From contig CAJTLC010000024.1 in NCBI GenBank assembly GCA_910576995.1, positions 1 through 35,106 on the forward strand: a stretch of DNA of 35,106 nt, read 5' to 3'. Every line of letters begins with the position of its first letter. Within the stretch, counting starts at the first letter, position 1. Shown one piece after another: positions 1 through 7,938 of the stretch. The notes under the pieces were generated by a model. The model made no database searches, was not told the origin of the DNA, and saw only the letters and a list, made by a program, of their open reading frames with translations. The translations under genes were made by a program, and so were the position numbers. The stretch comes from an uncultured Ruminococcus sp. (GTDB lineage: Bacteria > Bacillota > Clostridia > Oscillospirales > Ruminococcaceae).

Positions 1-133
1 TTGAAAAATAGCTATATTCGGAAAAATGCACAGAAATTACTGTATGTTAGGAGAGGATACGAAGGCAGGCTGTCGCCTGAGACGACGCAGACAGTGATTT
101 ATGGGAGTTTTAACGAATGTATGGTTTTTTCAG
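1..133 (+). repeat. Long imperfect hairpin with shared loop core (copy 1)
   Basis: Bases 1-46 and 88-133 are imperfect inverted repeats: about 31 of 46 positions pair without gaps, with the best runs near GAAAA, ATTCG and ACTGT. The loop (about 47-87) contains GAAGGCAGGCTGTCGCCTGA and then GACGACGCAG. This resembles the loops of the hairpins at 11219-11325 and 22217-22309, although the stems differ. It lies just beyond the stop of the leftward DUF4367 gene, so it could end that transcript. The left end may extend outside the window. Confidence 0.5.
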
Positions 134-184
134 ACAAGCCGTAATTATTTTTTATCACTCAGATCAGAAAAAGTCAACAGCAAA

Positions 185-976
185 CTAAGATAAAGATTCT
201 AAAATTTTCTGACATTCGTTATAATCCAATCCCTCCGCAAATATATTATACTCTATCTTTTTATTTATATAAAATGCAGTAAACTGACTTTCTTCTTTCA
301 GAATATAAACCGTATTTCCATTTAAGCTCTCTTCCGTGATATTATACGAATCTGTCGGAATACCTACCGGCGAGATCTCATAATCGCCCTTATAATGAGT
401 GAAGCTGAAATTCAGCTTTATATCTCCATTTTTATAATAAAACGCCAGATAATCGTATGTCTCGTCGCTGTGTTCCGATGTATTAGCAAGCGTAAAACCA
501 TTCGGGATATAGTCTGGAGTATTGGGAAAGAAACCATATTCGGCGCATTTTTCTTTCATGCCGTACGGATCGCTTTCCAATGCGCCTGTACTTTGGCTGC
601 TTTCGCTTTGCACGGCATTAATGGTAATTCCGCCTTTAGTCAGCTGATATGCAGTTGAAAATATATTCTGTCCGAAAGTTTTCAGCGACACCGTATTCAA
701 TCCCATAACAACAAGCAGGCAAGCTGCCGCGATCGAAATATGCTTGAATATTTTAGAGTGATTTGTTTTTGAATGTTCGGACACTTTACTAAGCAATTCT
801 TTTTTTGACGATTCAATACTTTCACGAATCTCTTCATCGTCAGCACAATTCAACTCAAAGATCGTGTTGTTAAGTTTTGTTATCCTTTCAATATCGCGCT
901 CTTTTCTCGGCTTATTAATTTCCAGATCAAGTTCCTTGTAAAGGTCAGATATAAGTTCTCTTTTAAGATTATTCAT
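185..976 (-). CDS. DUF4367 membrane protein, probable anti-sigma partner
   Basis: The protein is about 263 residues. A charged cytoplasmic N-terminus (about 80 residues) is followed by one membrane segment (ISIAAACLLVVMGLNTVSL, near residues 80-100) and an extracytoplasmic C-terminal half of DUF4367 type. I chose the second ATG (976) because GGAGAG lies 6 bases before it; the first ATG (994) has no such site. It follows the ECF-type sigma gene at 1116-1586 on the same strand. That pairing and the single-pass topology suggest it holds or senses for the sigma factor at the membrane. The function is inferred from arrangement. No zinc-binding anti-sigma motif (HxxxCxxC) is visible. Confidence 0.7.
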   Translation of the reverse strand: MNNLKRELISDLYKELDLEINKPRKERDIERITKLNNTIFELNCADDEEIRESIESSKKELLSKVSEHSKTNHSKIFKHISIAAACLLVVMGLNTVSLKTFGQNIFSTAYQLTKGGITINAVQSESSQSTGALESDPYGMKEKCAEYGFFPNTPDYIPNGFTLANTSEHSDETYDYLAFYYKNGDIKLNFSFTHYKGDYEISPVGIPTDSYNITEESLNGNTVYILKEESQFTAFYINKKIEYNIFAEGLDYNECQKILESLS

Positions 977-1026
977 ATTGATCTCTCCATTCATATTAGT
1001 GTTTTAACGTGTACCAATTGTTTCAC

Positions 1027-1094
1027 CATATACTAATGCCTAAAATCATATGAAATTCCCCGTTCAAAATTTCAACTTTGTATAAATTCACAAT
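1027..1094 (-). promoter_or_regulatory. Upstream block shared with the gene at 22623
   Basis: Read on the minus strand, this intergenic stretch carries ATTGTG, 6 bases, TACAAAGTT, 28 bases, then TTTTAGGCATTAGTATATG, ending about 50 bases before the DUF4367 start. The same three words in the same order (gaps of 6 and 29) occur on the plus strand at 22515-22583, about 40 bases before the secreted protein at 22623. This could be a shared promoter or operator for an envelope regulon, or paired remnants of a mobile element. Confidence 0.45.
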
Positions 1095-1115
1095 TTTCAG
1101 TTTGATACCGCGTTG

Positions 1116-1586
1116 TTACTCATCAAGATGCACAATAACCTTCTCTCTTATTCTATCCACTCGCCCATACAAAGCTTTCAATGTAATATTCATTCTCTTT
1201 GCTATTTTCTTTCGCTCTTTGTAATCCGCTCCGGCATATTCGATCAAAAGATCGGCTTCGTCACTGCTGAGAATTTCATAAAGTTCTTTGTACAGCGAAT
1301 TATCCGGCGGCTTATCAGGGAGCATATAGGAATATTTATCAATATTTTCTACGCTCCTGCCATTTTTACTTACATATTTATTGCAAATTCTCACTGCCGC
1401 TTCATAAAGCCAAGAACGAAGGTGTTCGGAAAACTCCAGTTTTGCCCGTTTTTGAAACAGCAAAAGAAATACGTCCTGCGTGCATTCTTCCGCCGCCTGA
1501 GTATTATTCAGACGGTTATAGCAGAATTTATAAATATCCGTATAATATTTTTCAATTATAATTTCACAAGTTTCTTTATCTATCAA
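1116..1586 (-). CDS. RNA polymerase sigma factor, ECF/sigma-70 family
   Basis: The protein is about 156 residues. Region 2 lies near residues 8-65 (YYTDIYKFCYNRLNNTQAAE, then EECTQDVFLLLF), followed by a linker and a region 4 helix-turn-helix near residues 105-150 (SSDEADLLIEYAG, then IAKRMNITLKALYGRVDRIR). It would direct RNA polymerase to a small regulon and is paired with the DUF4367 membrane protein downstream. A longer reading from TTG 1622 runs into an inverted repeat, so I favour TTG 1586 (start MIDKETCEI), which has GAGG about 9 bases upstream. The start remains uncertain. Repeat elements lie directly upstream and may have displaced the native promoter. Confidence 0.75.
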   Translation of the reverse strand: MIDKETCEIIIEKYYTDIYKFCYNRLNNTQAAEECTQDVFLLLFQKRAKLEFSEHLRSWLYEAAVRICNKYVSKNGRSVENIDKYSYMLPDKPPDNSLYKELYEILSSDEADLLIEYAGADYKERKKIAKRMNITLKALYGRVDRIREKVIVHLDE

Positions 1587-1604
1587 TTTTAAACGCCTCG
1601 CTAT

Positions 1605-1656
1605 TAAGGCAACACCGCACAAAGTACGCTAAACGGCTTTGTGCGGTGTTGCCTTA
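1605..1656. repeat. Perfect 20-bp inverted repeat upstream of the sigma gene
   Basis: TAAGGCAACACCGCACAAAG (1605-1624) and its exact complement (1637-1656) flank a 12-base spacer, making a very stable hairpin. It sits 18 bases before the sigma-factor start and abuts the element at 1654-2029, sharing its TTA. The hairpin lacks a T-tract on either side, so it is not a typical terminator. It looks like a small palindromic mobile repeat. Confidence 0.7.
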
Positions 1657-2029
1657 GAGCGTGCTCGCATAAAATAAATGTGTGGTACTATTGCTCCCCC
1701 AATTAACTCTTGAATTTTCCGCTTCTCCTGACAGCGAAATACTGCGTCAGAAAACCGTGCTATATGACCGAAGGGAACGCCCGTGGTGCGACAGTATGCC
1801 TGCGGTTTTCTTCCTTGTCTTTCACAGTCAGTCCTTCGCATAAATTATTCAAGACTTAATTGCTGGAGCAATAAAGCATACGCAGATGAGCAAAATCAAA
1901 AATTTTTTATCTGCGTAATTTTCGAACATGATTTCGCCGAAAATAAGCAGTGTTCCAAATCTTTGATTTTGCTGACAACGCTGTATGCAGAGCTGACGTG
2001 CATTGTATTTTTATGTTAACATGCTCTAA
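1654..2029. mobile_element. MITE-like element, 376 bp, TTA...TAA ends
   Basis: The ends are imperfect inverted repeats: the left begins TTAGAGCGTGCTCGCATAAA and the right, reversed, TTAGAGCATGTTAACATAAA (about 17 of 21 match). No transposase is encoded. An internal 59-bp stretch (1761-1819) recurs in reverse orientation at 4774-4832 with about 55 of 59 bases identical, and a word like TTTTCGAACATGAT (near 1920) echoes TTTTCGAGCATAA in the copies near 4752 and 17800. The short open frames inside are not convincing genes. Confidence 0.6.
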
Positions 2030-2336
2030 TACTTGCCTCTGCTGAAAAAACAAAAACTCCCTGCTGTGAGCAAAGAGCTTTTCAGAACCTCAATATGACC
2101 AACATTAATCTGCTCTATAATTTACTCGCCGCTATTGCGATATTTCCAAAAGAGGCAAATATAACCGCAGACGATGTCCACGTCTCACCTGCCAATGCTT
2201 CTGCTTCGCAGAGGTGTCCACTGGACACCCGCACCCTCTTAGGCGACGAACATCTTTAGATTCAGTCTGAGAACCGACTGAATCCGGCTTACTGCCGTAA
2301 GCCGTCTGCTTGTTGAAAGCAGAGCTTTGAATAACA
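2030..2336. other. Gene-free stretch with several small hairpins
   Basis: There is no convincing gene here. Several perfect small stems are visible: GGTGTCC/GGACACC with a 3-base loop near 2214-2230, ATTCAGTC/GACTGAAT near 2260-2283, and GGCTTAC/GTAAGCC near 2286-2303. They lie directly downstream of the leftward tRNA-Arg and may be transcribed with it. None has a clear T-tract. The minus-strand open frames across this region read through the tRNA and are rejected. Confidence 0.4.
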
Positions 2337-2411
2337 TGGTACGCCTGACTGGAATCGAACCAGCGCACATGGCGTCGGAGGCCACTGCTCTATCCACTGA
2401 GCTACAGGCGC
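2337..2411 (-). tRNA. tRNA-Arg (anticodon CCG), CCA encoded
   Basis: On the minus strand a full cloverleaf can be folded. The acceptor is GCGCCTG with CAGGCGT (one G-U pair), the D arm is GCTC/GAGC, the anticodon stem is GTGGC/GCCAT with loop CTCCGAC (anticodon CCG, arginine codon CGG), and the T loop is TTCGAAT on stem GCTGG/CCAGT. Discriminator A and an encoded CCA follow. The total is 75 bases including CCA. No other tRNA is adjacent. Confidence 0.95.
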
Positions 2412-2610
2412 ATAAAGGCAGTACATCTGCCGCACTTTTTGCGATGATACCTGACACTGATCTCAAATCGACCTGCATACAAGAACTGAGATCAGCATAA
2501 ATAATAATTACCATATACATTATACCAAAAACTCTTGAAATTTGCAAGCGTTTATGATATAATTATTTATGTCAAAACTGCGTATTGTACGAATATACAT
2601 AGGAGGTCTG

Positions 2611-3177
2611 ATGTTGGAACATATTTTTATTATAGTTGCACAAACGCAAACAGCGCCCGCAAAATTTTTTAAGTTTTTTACTAAAAAGCCATATAATCAT
2701 GTATCCCTTTCGGGCAGCGCCGATCTTTCGGATATGTACAGTTTTTGCAGAACGTATACCTTTACCCCGCTGCCTGCGACTTTCAATCGCGAGATCGTCG
2801 GAAAAGGTACGCTCGGTCTATTTGATAACATTCCATGCGAAATATACAAAATAGCTGTAACTGAACGGCAAAAGGAAGAGTACTACTCTATAATACGTCA
2901 TTTCATAAATAACAGAGACGTCTATTCTTATAATATCATCGGTATCCTGCCGCTTTACTTCAATATCGAATACAACCGCAAAAACAGTTTTACCTGCTCC
3001 CAGTTTGTAGCATATACTCTGGATAAAATAGGCATCAGCCTTGAAAAACATTTCTCATTGTATACTCCAGATGATTTCCGAAGCTTTCCGGAAGCTGAAC
3101 TTTTTTATATCGGAGAACTGAACAGCTTTTACAACAAATTACATTCCAACGAAAGAAAGACGATCATGAGTTCTTAG
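2611..3177 (+). CDS. Permuted papain-like (YiiX/YebB-type) cysteine hydrolase
   Basis: The protein is 188 residues, with start ATG 2611 chosen for AGGAGGT five bases upstream (an earlier ATG at 2569 has no such site). An early histidine (KKPYNHVSLS, near residue 29) and a later cysteine in FTCSQFVAYTL fit the circularly permuted NlpC/P60-like fold of the YiiX/YycO group, in which His precedes Cys. Such enzymes cut amide or ester bonds in peptides or lipids; the substrate here is unknown. There is no signal peptide, so it is probably cytoplasmic. It converges with and overlaps by 39 bases the small membrane gene at 3139-3459. Confidence 0.65.
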   Translation: MLEHIFIIVAQTQTAPAKFFKFFTKKPYNHVSLSGSADLSDMYSFCRTYTFTPLPATFNREIVGKGTLGLFDNIPCEIYKIAVTERQKEEYYSIIRHFINNRDVYSYNIIGILPLYFNIEYNRKNSFTCSQFVAYTLDKIGISLEKHFSLYTPDDFRSFPEAELFYIGELNSFYNKLHSNERKTIMSS

Positions 3178-3459
3178 AGCGATTATCTCCGCCCGAACTT
3201 CATCAGGCGTAAGAATATATAAAAGAAGATATACTTTGCTGTCAGGCATGGCGGCGTCTATGTTGAAAATAAAGCTGTGATCGAGAATTTTTAATTCAGC
3301 AGATTCCACACATACCTCAAGGCTTGCAGGCACTATCTTTTCATCTGTAAGCTTGTTATATGAATTTGTGTATGAATATAAAAACATCCAGAAACCGACA
3401 GTCAGAATAATGTAAAATATCGTTATTCTGACCGCCGCTTTTTTTTTCATCTTTTTCAT
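3139..3459 (-). CDS. Small single-pass membrane protein, unknown
   Basis: The protein is 106 residues: a lysine-rich start (MKKMKKKAAVR), one membrane helix near residues 10-30 (ITIFYIILTVGFWMFLYSYT), then an extracytoplasmic domain of about 75 residues. I do not recognise the family. It starts inside the last codons of spoIIP (4-base ATGA overlap), so the two are translationally coupled, which hints at a role in the same engulfment step. Its 3' end overlaps the convergent gene at 2611-3177. Confidence 0.6.
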   Translation of the reverse strand: MKKMKKKAAVRITIFYIILTVGFWMFLYSYTNSYNKLTDEKIVPASLEVCVESAELKILDHSFIFNIDAAMPDSKVYLLLYILTPDEVRAEIIALRTHDRLSFVGM

Positions 3460-4613
3460 TTTTGCTCCTTCATATCATTTAACAGCGTGCTGAGCGAACG
3501 CCCTATAAGCTGCCCCGAATACTGAACCTGATCCAGCGTATTTCCATGAGAACCGACTTCAATAAGAAGACTTCCGGTAGTAAGATCCTGATTATAATGT
3601 CGGTAGTCAAAAAGTATGGGACGAGTCAGCCCTTCGTTATCGCTCTCCAACTGCTGCTGCAATTTACTTGCAAAGCGAAAATTCATCATGTAATTCGGCA
3701 TATCAAGAGTTCCGTCGTCGCAGCCTGAAATTATCATTATCTGCGCGGCTTCTTTACCGTCGATCTCCACATAAGGCTGAGCGGCAAAACCTTCGCCCGA
3801 AATTGCGTCGCGATGAATATCGAGAGCGACTTTAATGCTCGGATACTGCTCAAGGATCGGCACTATACTTTCGCGGCTTCTCCCATAAGAACCGTTATAA
3901 GACGGATAATCATGTATTTCCGTAACGTGTATCACGCCTATTCCGTTCGCTTCCAATTCAGCCTGAATCGCGTTACCCACCATTATCATATTTTTCGTAT
4001 CGTCAGTAGTACGATAATTGAATTCCGCGTCCATATGCTCCCTGACATACGGCTCAAAACTCTCTGTCGTATGAGTATGATAGATCAGAACTTGCGGTTC
4101 AGTTGTATTTTCTATAGTAAAATCTACAATTTTACGGCTTTCTTCCTTTAGTTTTTCATTAGAAATTTCAGTTTTGTTATTCACCTGTCCGCATTTATCA
4201 AGATCAAAAAAAGTATTTCCGCTGTATTTGCCATAAGTTGTGCGAACTATATCGCCGCCCTCGACCCATTGATCTTCCGCAGGATAAGGTTTTTCTCCGG
4301 GAGAATCAGAAACCATATCAAGTGGACTTTGCAGTCTTGGCTCTGATTCCGTTTCAGCTTCAACTCCGTAACCCTCCGATAATATTATTCCCCCATTAAG
4401 AAGTTCTTCCGTACTGTTTCCCCGCGACAGCGTGTATTTCGTACTTGTCCCATCTGTTTCAGCATCCGACGACGCCGATATGCCGTTCATTTTCTCGGCA
4501 GCCGATATCAAAAATTCGACTCCCTTAACAGCCTCTGCGGCAGCGAACGGAGCAAGGAGAATCAGCATACATTTTACCGCCGCCGCAATTTTTCTGCGTT
4601 TATACCTTGTCAT
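3456..4613 (-). CDS. spoIIP: Stage II sporulation protein P, SpoIIP
   Basis: The protein is 385 residues with an N-terminal membrane anchor (residues about 10-30), a low-complexity linker to about 165, and a SpoIIP amidase domain to the end. The family's hallmarks are visible: LIYHTHTTESF, then IKVALDIHRDA and LLIEVGSHGNT, supplying the zinc-binding histidines and glutamate. SpoIIP is an N-acetylmuramoyl-L-alanine amidase that, with SpoIID and SpoIIM, thins septal peptidoglycan during engulfment; that role is family knowledge. It heads a two-gene operon with the small membrane gene downstream. A MITE-like element lies upstream. Confidence 0.92.
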   Translation of the reverse strand: MTRYKRRKIAAAVKCMLILLAPFAAAEAVKGVEFLISAAEKMNGISASSDAETDGTSTKYTLSRGNSTEELLNGGIILSEGYGVEAETESEPRLQSPLDMVSDSPGEKPYPAEDQWVEGGDIVRTTYGKYSGNTFFDLDKCGQVNNKTEISNEKLKEESRKIVDFTIENTTEPQVLIYHTHTTESFEPYVREHMDAEFNYRTTDDTKNMIMVGNAIQAELEANGIGVIHVTEIHDYPSYNGSYGRSRESIVPILEQYPSIKVALDIHRDAISGEGFAAQPYVEIDGKEAAQIMIISGCDDGTLDMPNYMMNFRFASKLQQQLESDNEGLTRPILFDYRHYNQDLTTGSLLIEVGSHGNTLDQVQYSGQLIGRSLSTLLNDMKEQK

Positions 4614-4716
4614 TCTTTCACCTCATTAGTATAACCTTTATTTTGATTATATTCACAAAATAAGAAAATATGATTAGACTTCCCCGAAATCAGAGCGTAT
4701 CCATATAAAAATAAAA

Positions 4717-4869
4717 TTAAGAGCTTGTGTTCATAGGTGAAGTATGCGTATTTTCGAGCATAATTTGTATGCTGACAAGGAAAAAACACGCAGGAATACT
4801 GTCGCACCACGGGCGTTCCCTTCGGTCATATATCAAGTGTTTTTGACGAAGTTCAGCATACAAATTTGC
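4717..4869. mobile_element. MITE-related copy, partial
   Basis: It begins TTAAGAGCTTGTGTTCATAG, like the ends of the elements at 1654 and 17778, and contains TTTTCGAGCATAA (4751-4763). Bases 4774-4832 match 1761-1819 in reverse orientation (about 55 of 59). A 17-18 bp inverted repeat (AATTTGTATGCTGA near 4763 and its complement near 4853-4869) encloses the shared core. I cannot find a matching right terminal repeat, so the copy may be truncated. It fills most of the gap between the divergent spoIIP and deacetylase genes. Confidence 0.5.
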
Positions 4870-5006
4870 CGAACAGACTCAAGGAAAATTGACAAAGCAT
4901 GGCGCAAAAAAGCAAATCAGACAGTGCGTTTTAATTTTTGAGAAGGTGTATTAGGAATTTTGACGAACCTCGGCGAATATAATATTGTGCAAGGAGGTAG
5001 ATCAAA

Positions 5007-5882
5007 ATGTATAAATGCTGCAATCTGAAAAGATTTTTTTATCTGCTGATTCTCGACGCCATAGTTATATCATTCCTCTCGATGTCTTTCTTTGTGGGCA
5101 GGGCATTTCTTTCATCGGCGGAAAGTGCGCAGGACGATTCGGTAAAACTGCCTGTCATCATGTACCATAGTATATGCGAAAAAACTCCGTCCGATTACAT
5201 GGTAACTCCTCAGCAGCTTGAAAGCGATCTCTGCTGGCTTAAAGATCATGGCTATAATTCCGTTAAAGCGGAAGAAGTTATAGCATTCACAAAGAATCAG
5301 GGTATGCTTCCCGAAAATCCCGTAATGATAACCCTTGACGACGGATTTTACAATAACCTCTCATTTCTTGTGCCGCTTCTTGAAAAATATGACATGACGG
5401 CTGTTGTATCGATTGTAGGAAGTTATACCGACAATAACGCCGTCCACGATCCGCATAATTCCGATTATTCGTATCTTACATGGGAAGATATTCAGACTAT
5501 GCATGAATCGGATCGGATAGAATTTGGCAATCATACATACGATATGCATTCTCTCCACGGCAGCAGAACAGGCTGCGGAATGAACGACGACGAAACCGAA
5601 GAATACTACCGTGACGCCCTGACGGCCGATATTCTCACGCTCCAGAACAAATTTCGTGAAAACGATATTCCCGCGCCTATAATATTCACTTACCCTTTCG
5701 GAAGGGTAAGCCGCGAAAGCGTTCCCGTTATTCGCGGAAACGGATTTCTTATGACGCTTACCTGCCGTGAACTTCCGAATATAATCACTCACGATCCCGA
5801 CTGTCTCTACGGTATTGGTCGATATAACCGCAGCGGTCTTACTTCTACCGAAGCGTTTATGGAAAAAGTATTTTCTGATTAG
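5007..5882 (+). CDS. Polysaccharide deacetylase family protein
   Basis: The protein is 291 residues with an N-terminal signal or anchor helix (about 10-35), then a NodB-type domain. The first motif reads MITLDDGFYNN (usual TFDDG, with both metal and catalytic aspartates kept). The second reads FGNHTYDMHSL, with the two metal-binding histidines spaced as in HxxxxH. YPFGR is the usual motif 3. These enzymes remove acetyl groups from cell-wall glycans or extracellular polysaccharide on the outside of the membrane; the substrate cannot be read. AAGGAGG lies 9 bases before ATG. It is a single-gene unit ending in a terminator shared with the convergent gene. Confidence 0.85.
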   Translation: MYKCCNLKRFFYLLILDAIVISFLSMSFFVGRAFLSSAESAQDDSVKLPVIMYHSICEKTPSDYMVTPQQLESDLCWLKDHGYNSVKAEEVIAFTKNQGMLPENPVMITLDDGFYNNLSFLVPLLEKYDMTAVVSIVGSYTDNNAVHDPHNSDYSYLTWEDIQTMHESDRIEFGNHTYDMHSLHGSRTGCGMNDDETEEYYRDALTADILTLQNKFRENDIPAPIIFTYPFGRVSRESVPVIRGNGFLMTLTCRELPNIITHDPDCLYGIGRYNRSGLTSTEAFMEKVFSD

Positions 5883-5890
5883 GCAAACGA

Positions 5891-5926
5891 AAAACAGCCT
5901 GAAAATTTTAAATTTCAGGCTGTTTT
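5891..5926. terminator. Bidirectional intrinsic terminator
   Basis: A 14-bp perfect stem (AAAACAGCCTGAAA and its complement) with an 8-base loop ends in a T-run on both strands. It sits between the stop of the deacetylase and the stop of the convergent gene at 5930, so it can serve both. Confidence 0.85.
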
Positions 5927-5929
5927 TAT

Positions 5930-6568
5930 TCATATTTCTACAGGATCCCTGCTGAACTCATCATCGTAGCCGTAATCATGACCGTCATCATCAGAATAGT
6001 CGTAACTGCTGCTTCGGTCGTAATTTCCACCCGAAGCGCCGTTATATCCCTCTATAAAACTGTCCATGAAAACAGAATAGAATTCTTCAAAATCTTCAAA
6101 TCCCATGGCTTTCCAGAAATCGTCATATTCCTCGCTGCCGTATTTTTCAAGAATTTCCGGCGGTCTGCCCGTTTCCTCATATTCGTCGATATATTTCTGC
6201 GGATTCGTAAGCAATTCGGTGTAATATTCCTGCGCATCCTTGAACGTCGTGTTCATAAGAACGATGCTCGCTATCGAGAATACAAGAGTTACAGCCGAAA
6301 TAATTATACCCGAAATTGCCAAGCCTTTACCGCGCCAGCCGTTTGCAAGAGAAATAATACCGAAAATTATCGACAATATCACCATGACGATACTGCAATT
6401 GCAGCAGCATCCAATACAAAAACTTACAAGACTGAGTACGAATGACGTTACCGCTGCCCAAACAGGCTTTTTATTCTGCTGCTTCGGCGTCGGCTTATAC
6501 GAATCGGGAATATAGCCTTCCCAGCCGTTTGCGTTGAAGCTGTTATTTTGTTCGTTGAAATCGTTCAT
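5930..6568 (-). CDS. DUF4190-type membrane protein with acidic tail
   Basis: The protein is 212 residues. A polar proline/asparagine-rich N-terminus (1-35) is followed by two hydrophobic helices (about 38-73 and 82-107) with a short WRGKGLAISG turn, typical of DUF4190. An external or cytoplasmic domain follows, then a tail of aspartate, serine and tyrosine. A cysteine cluster, CIGCCCNC, lies in the first helix. The function is unknown. It is the last gene of the leftward cluster, 11 bases after metA, and ends at the shared terminator. Confidence 0.65.
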   Translation of the reverse strand: MNDFNEQNNSFNANGWEGYIPDSYKPTPKQQNKKPVWAAVTSFVLSLVSFCIGCCCNCSIVMVILSIIFGIISLANGWRGKGLAISGIIISAVTLVFSIASIVLMNTTFKDAQEYYTELLTNPQKYIDEYEETGRPPEILEKYGSEEYDDFWKAMGFEDFEEFYSVFMDSFIEGYNGASGGNYDRSSSYDYSDDDGHDYGYDDEFSRDPVEI

Positions 6569-6579
6569 TTTTTACTCCT

Positions 6580-7527
6580 TTAATAGCTTGTTTCCCAAGT
6601 CCAGCTGCGAATCTCCAACTCGTCCAGATTATATGGCGTACGCTGATAAACGCAGTAATTCAGCCAGTTGGAAAACATCAGATTAGCGGTGCATCGCCAA
6701 GAAAAATGCGGCATTCGTTCGGGATCGTCATCGGGAAAATAATTATACGGCATCTGAATATCTATTCCCTTCGCCTTATCGCGAAAATATTCCGCCGCGA
6801 TAGTATCCCTGTCATATTCGGAATGCCCCGTAATAAAATACTGCCTTCCGTTTTTATTTGCAATTATATGAACTCCCGAAATTTCAGAACTTGTCAATAT
6901 TTCCAGCTGCTCGACTTTTTCTATATCCTCGCGGCGAACTTCCGTATTGCGGCTGTGCGGCACATAAAAAACATCGTCAAAACCTCTGAGCAGCAGACTG
7001 TTCTCCACCTCCGCCTTATGCGGAAAAATTCCGAACATTTTCTGTTCGAGAGGATATTTCGGCACGCCGAAATGATAGTATAAGCCCGCCTGAGCTGCCC
7101 AGCATATATGAAGAGTTGAAAAAACATGAGTTTTCGACCATTCGAAAATTCCGGTTATCTCGTCCCAGTAATCCACTTTTTCATAATCGAGCAATTCCAC
7201 CGGAGCGCCCGTAACGATCATACCGTCATAACGGCGGTCTTTTATTTCATCAAACGTCTTGTAGAATTCTTCCAAATGATGACGCGAAGTATTTTTCGAA
7301 ACGTGCGACGCCATTTGCAGAAGATCGATATCCACCTGTAAAGGAGTATTGCTCAACAGTCTCAGAAGCTGACATTCCGTTTCAATTTTTTTTGGCATAA
7401 TGTTAAGTATCAGCGCCTTTAAAGGACGAATATCCTGATGTTCGGCGCGATCTTCCGACATCACAAATATATTTTCTTCTCCGAGGGTTTTGAAAGCCGG
7501 AAGCTCGGAAGAAATTTTTATTGGCAT
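6580..7527 (-). CDS. metA: Homoserine O-acetyltransferase, MetA family
   Basis: The protein is 315 residues, full length for MetA. It transfers an acyl group to homoserine, the first committed step of methionine synthesis, in the cytoplasm. Catalytic Cys142 (LHICWAAQ), His235 and Glu237 (ITGHSEYD) fall at the standard positions. Residue 111 is glutamate (TGAPVELLDYE); family work shows that Glu111 goes with acetyl-CoA and Gly111 with succinyl-CoA, so I call acetyltransferase despite the usual succinyltransferase name. It lies in the leftward cluster. No S-box is visible before it, unlike metK further on. Confidence 0.93.
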   Translation of the reverse strand: MPIKISSELPAFKTLGEENIFVMSEDRAEHQDIRPLKALILNIMPKKIETECQLLRLLSNTPLQVDIDLLQMASHVSKNTSRHHLEEFYKTFDEIKDRRYDGMIVTGAPVELLDYEKVDYWDEITGIFEWSKTHVFSTLHICWAAQAGLYYHFGVPKYPLEQKMFGIFPHKAEVENSLLLRGFDDVFYVPHSRNTEVRREDIEKVEQLEILTSSEISGVHIIANKNGRQYFITGHSEYDRDTIAAEYFRDKAKGIDIQMPYNYFPDDDPERMPHFSWRCTANLMFSNWLNYCVYQRTPYNLDELEIRSWTWETSY

Positions 7528-7548
7528 TCAAATCCCGCCTTTCTTTAA

Positions 7549-7938
7549 CTAATCAATATTCTTAGAATTATTTTTACATGATTCGCAGGCATTCATAAAG
7601 CTGTTCAGATCTTTGCATACATTTCCGTCGTCCGTCAGAAAACGAAGCTTTTTCAGATTCGCAAATTTGCTCTTATCGGCAATTTCAAAAACCATAGTCT
7701 CTATTCCTTTAAGAACGCTTTTGAACATTACCGAACGCACCAGTCCGTCGCACAGCATAAGATCTCCCATATCGCTGTAATCGTAAACCACAGTGTGAGC
7801 GTCCTCGTACGAGTAAGCGATAAAGCCCGCTGTCCTGCCGCTGTCAAGCGCTTCTGTAATATGAAGTTTCCTGCCGTTTGCGGCGGAAACTATTTCCTCA
7901 TATCCCGTAGTATTAAATTTTTCCTGAATTTCCAGCAC
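7549..7938 (-). CDS. Small protein of unknown function
   Basis: The protein is 129 residues with no membrane segment and no motif I recognise. The mix of short strands (AGFIAYSYEDAHTVVYDY) and the KSVLKGIETMVFEIADKSKFANLKKLRF stretch, given here only as composition, recalls small acyltransferase-like or regulatory folds, but this is weak. Its GTG start directly follows the rluB stop (TAAGTG), so translation is coupled. AAGGTG lies just upstream. Three cysteines cluster near the C-terminus (CKDLN, ACESC). Confidence 0.6.
   Translation of the reverse strand: MLEIQEKFNTTGYEEIVSAANGRKLHITEALDSGRTAGFIAYSYEDAHTVVYDYSDMGDLMLCDGLVRSVMFKSVLKGIETMVFEIADKSKFANLKKLRFLTDDGNVCKDLNSFMNACESCKNNSKNID

Noticed and set aside
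395..658. Plus-strand frame opposite the DUF4367 gene
   Set aside because: No ribosome site and no domain; it is the antisense shadow of a well-supported gene.
2132..2547. Two minus-strand frames across the tRNA region
   Set aside because: They read through the tRNA-Arg and small hairpins and have no RBS or recognisable domain.
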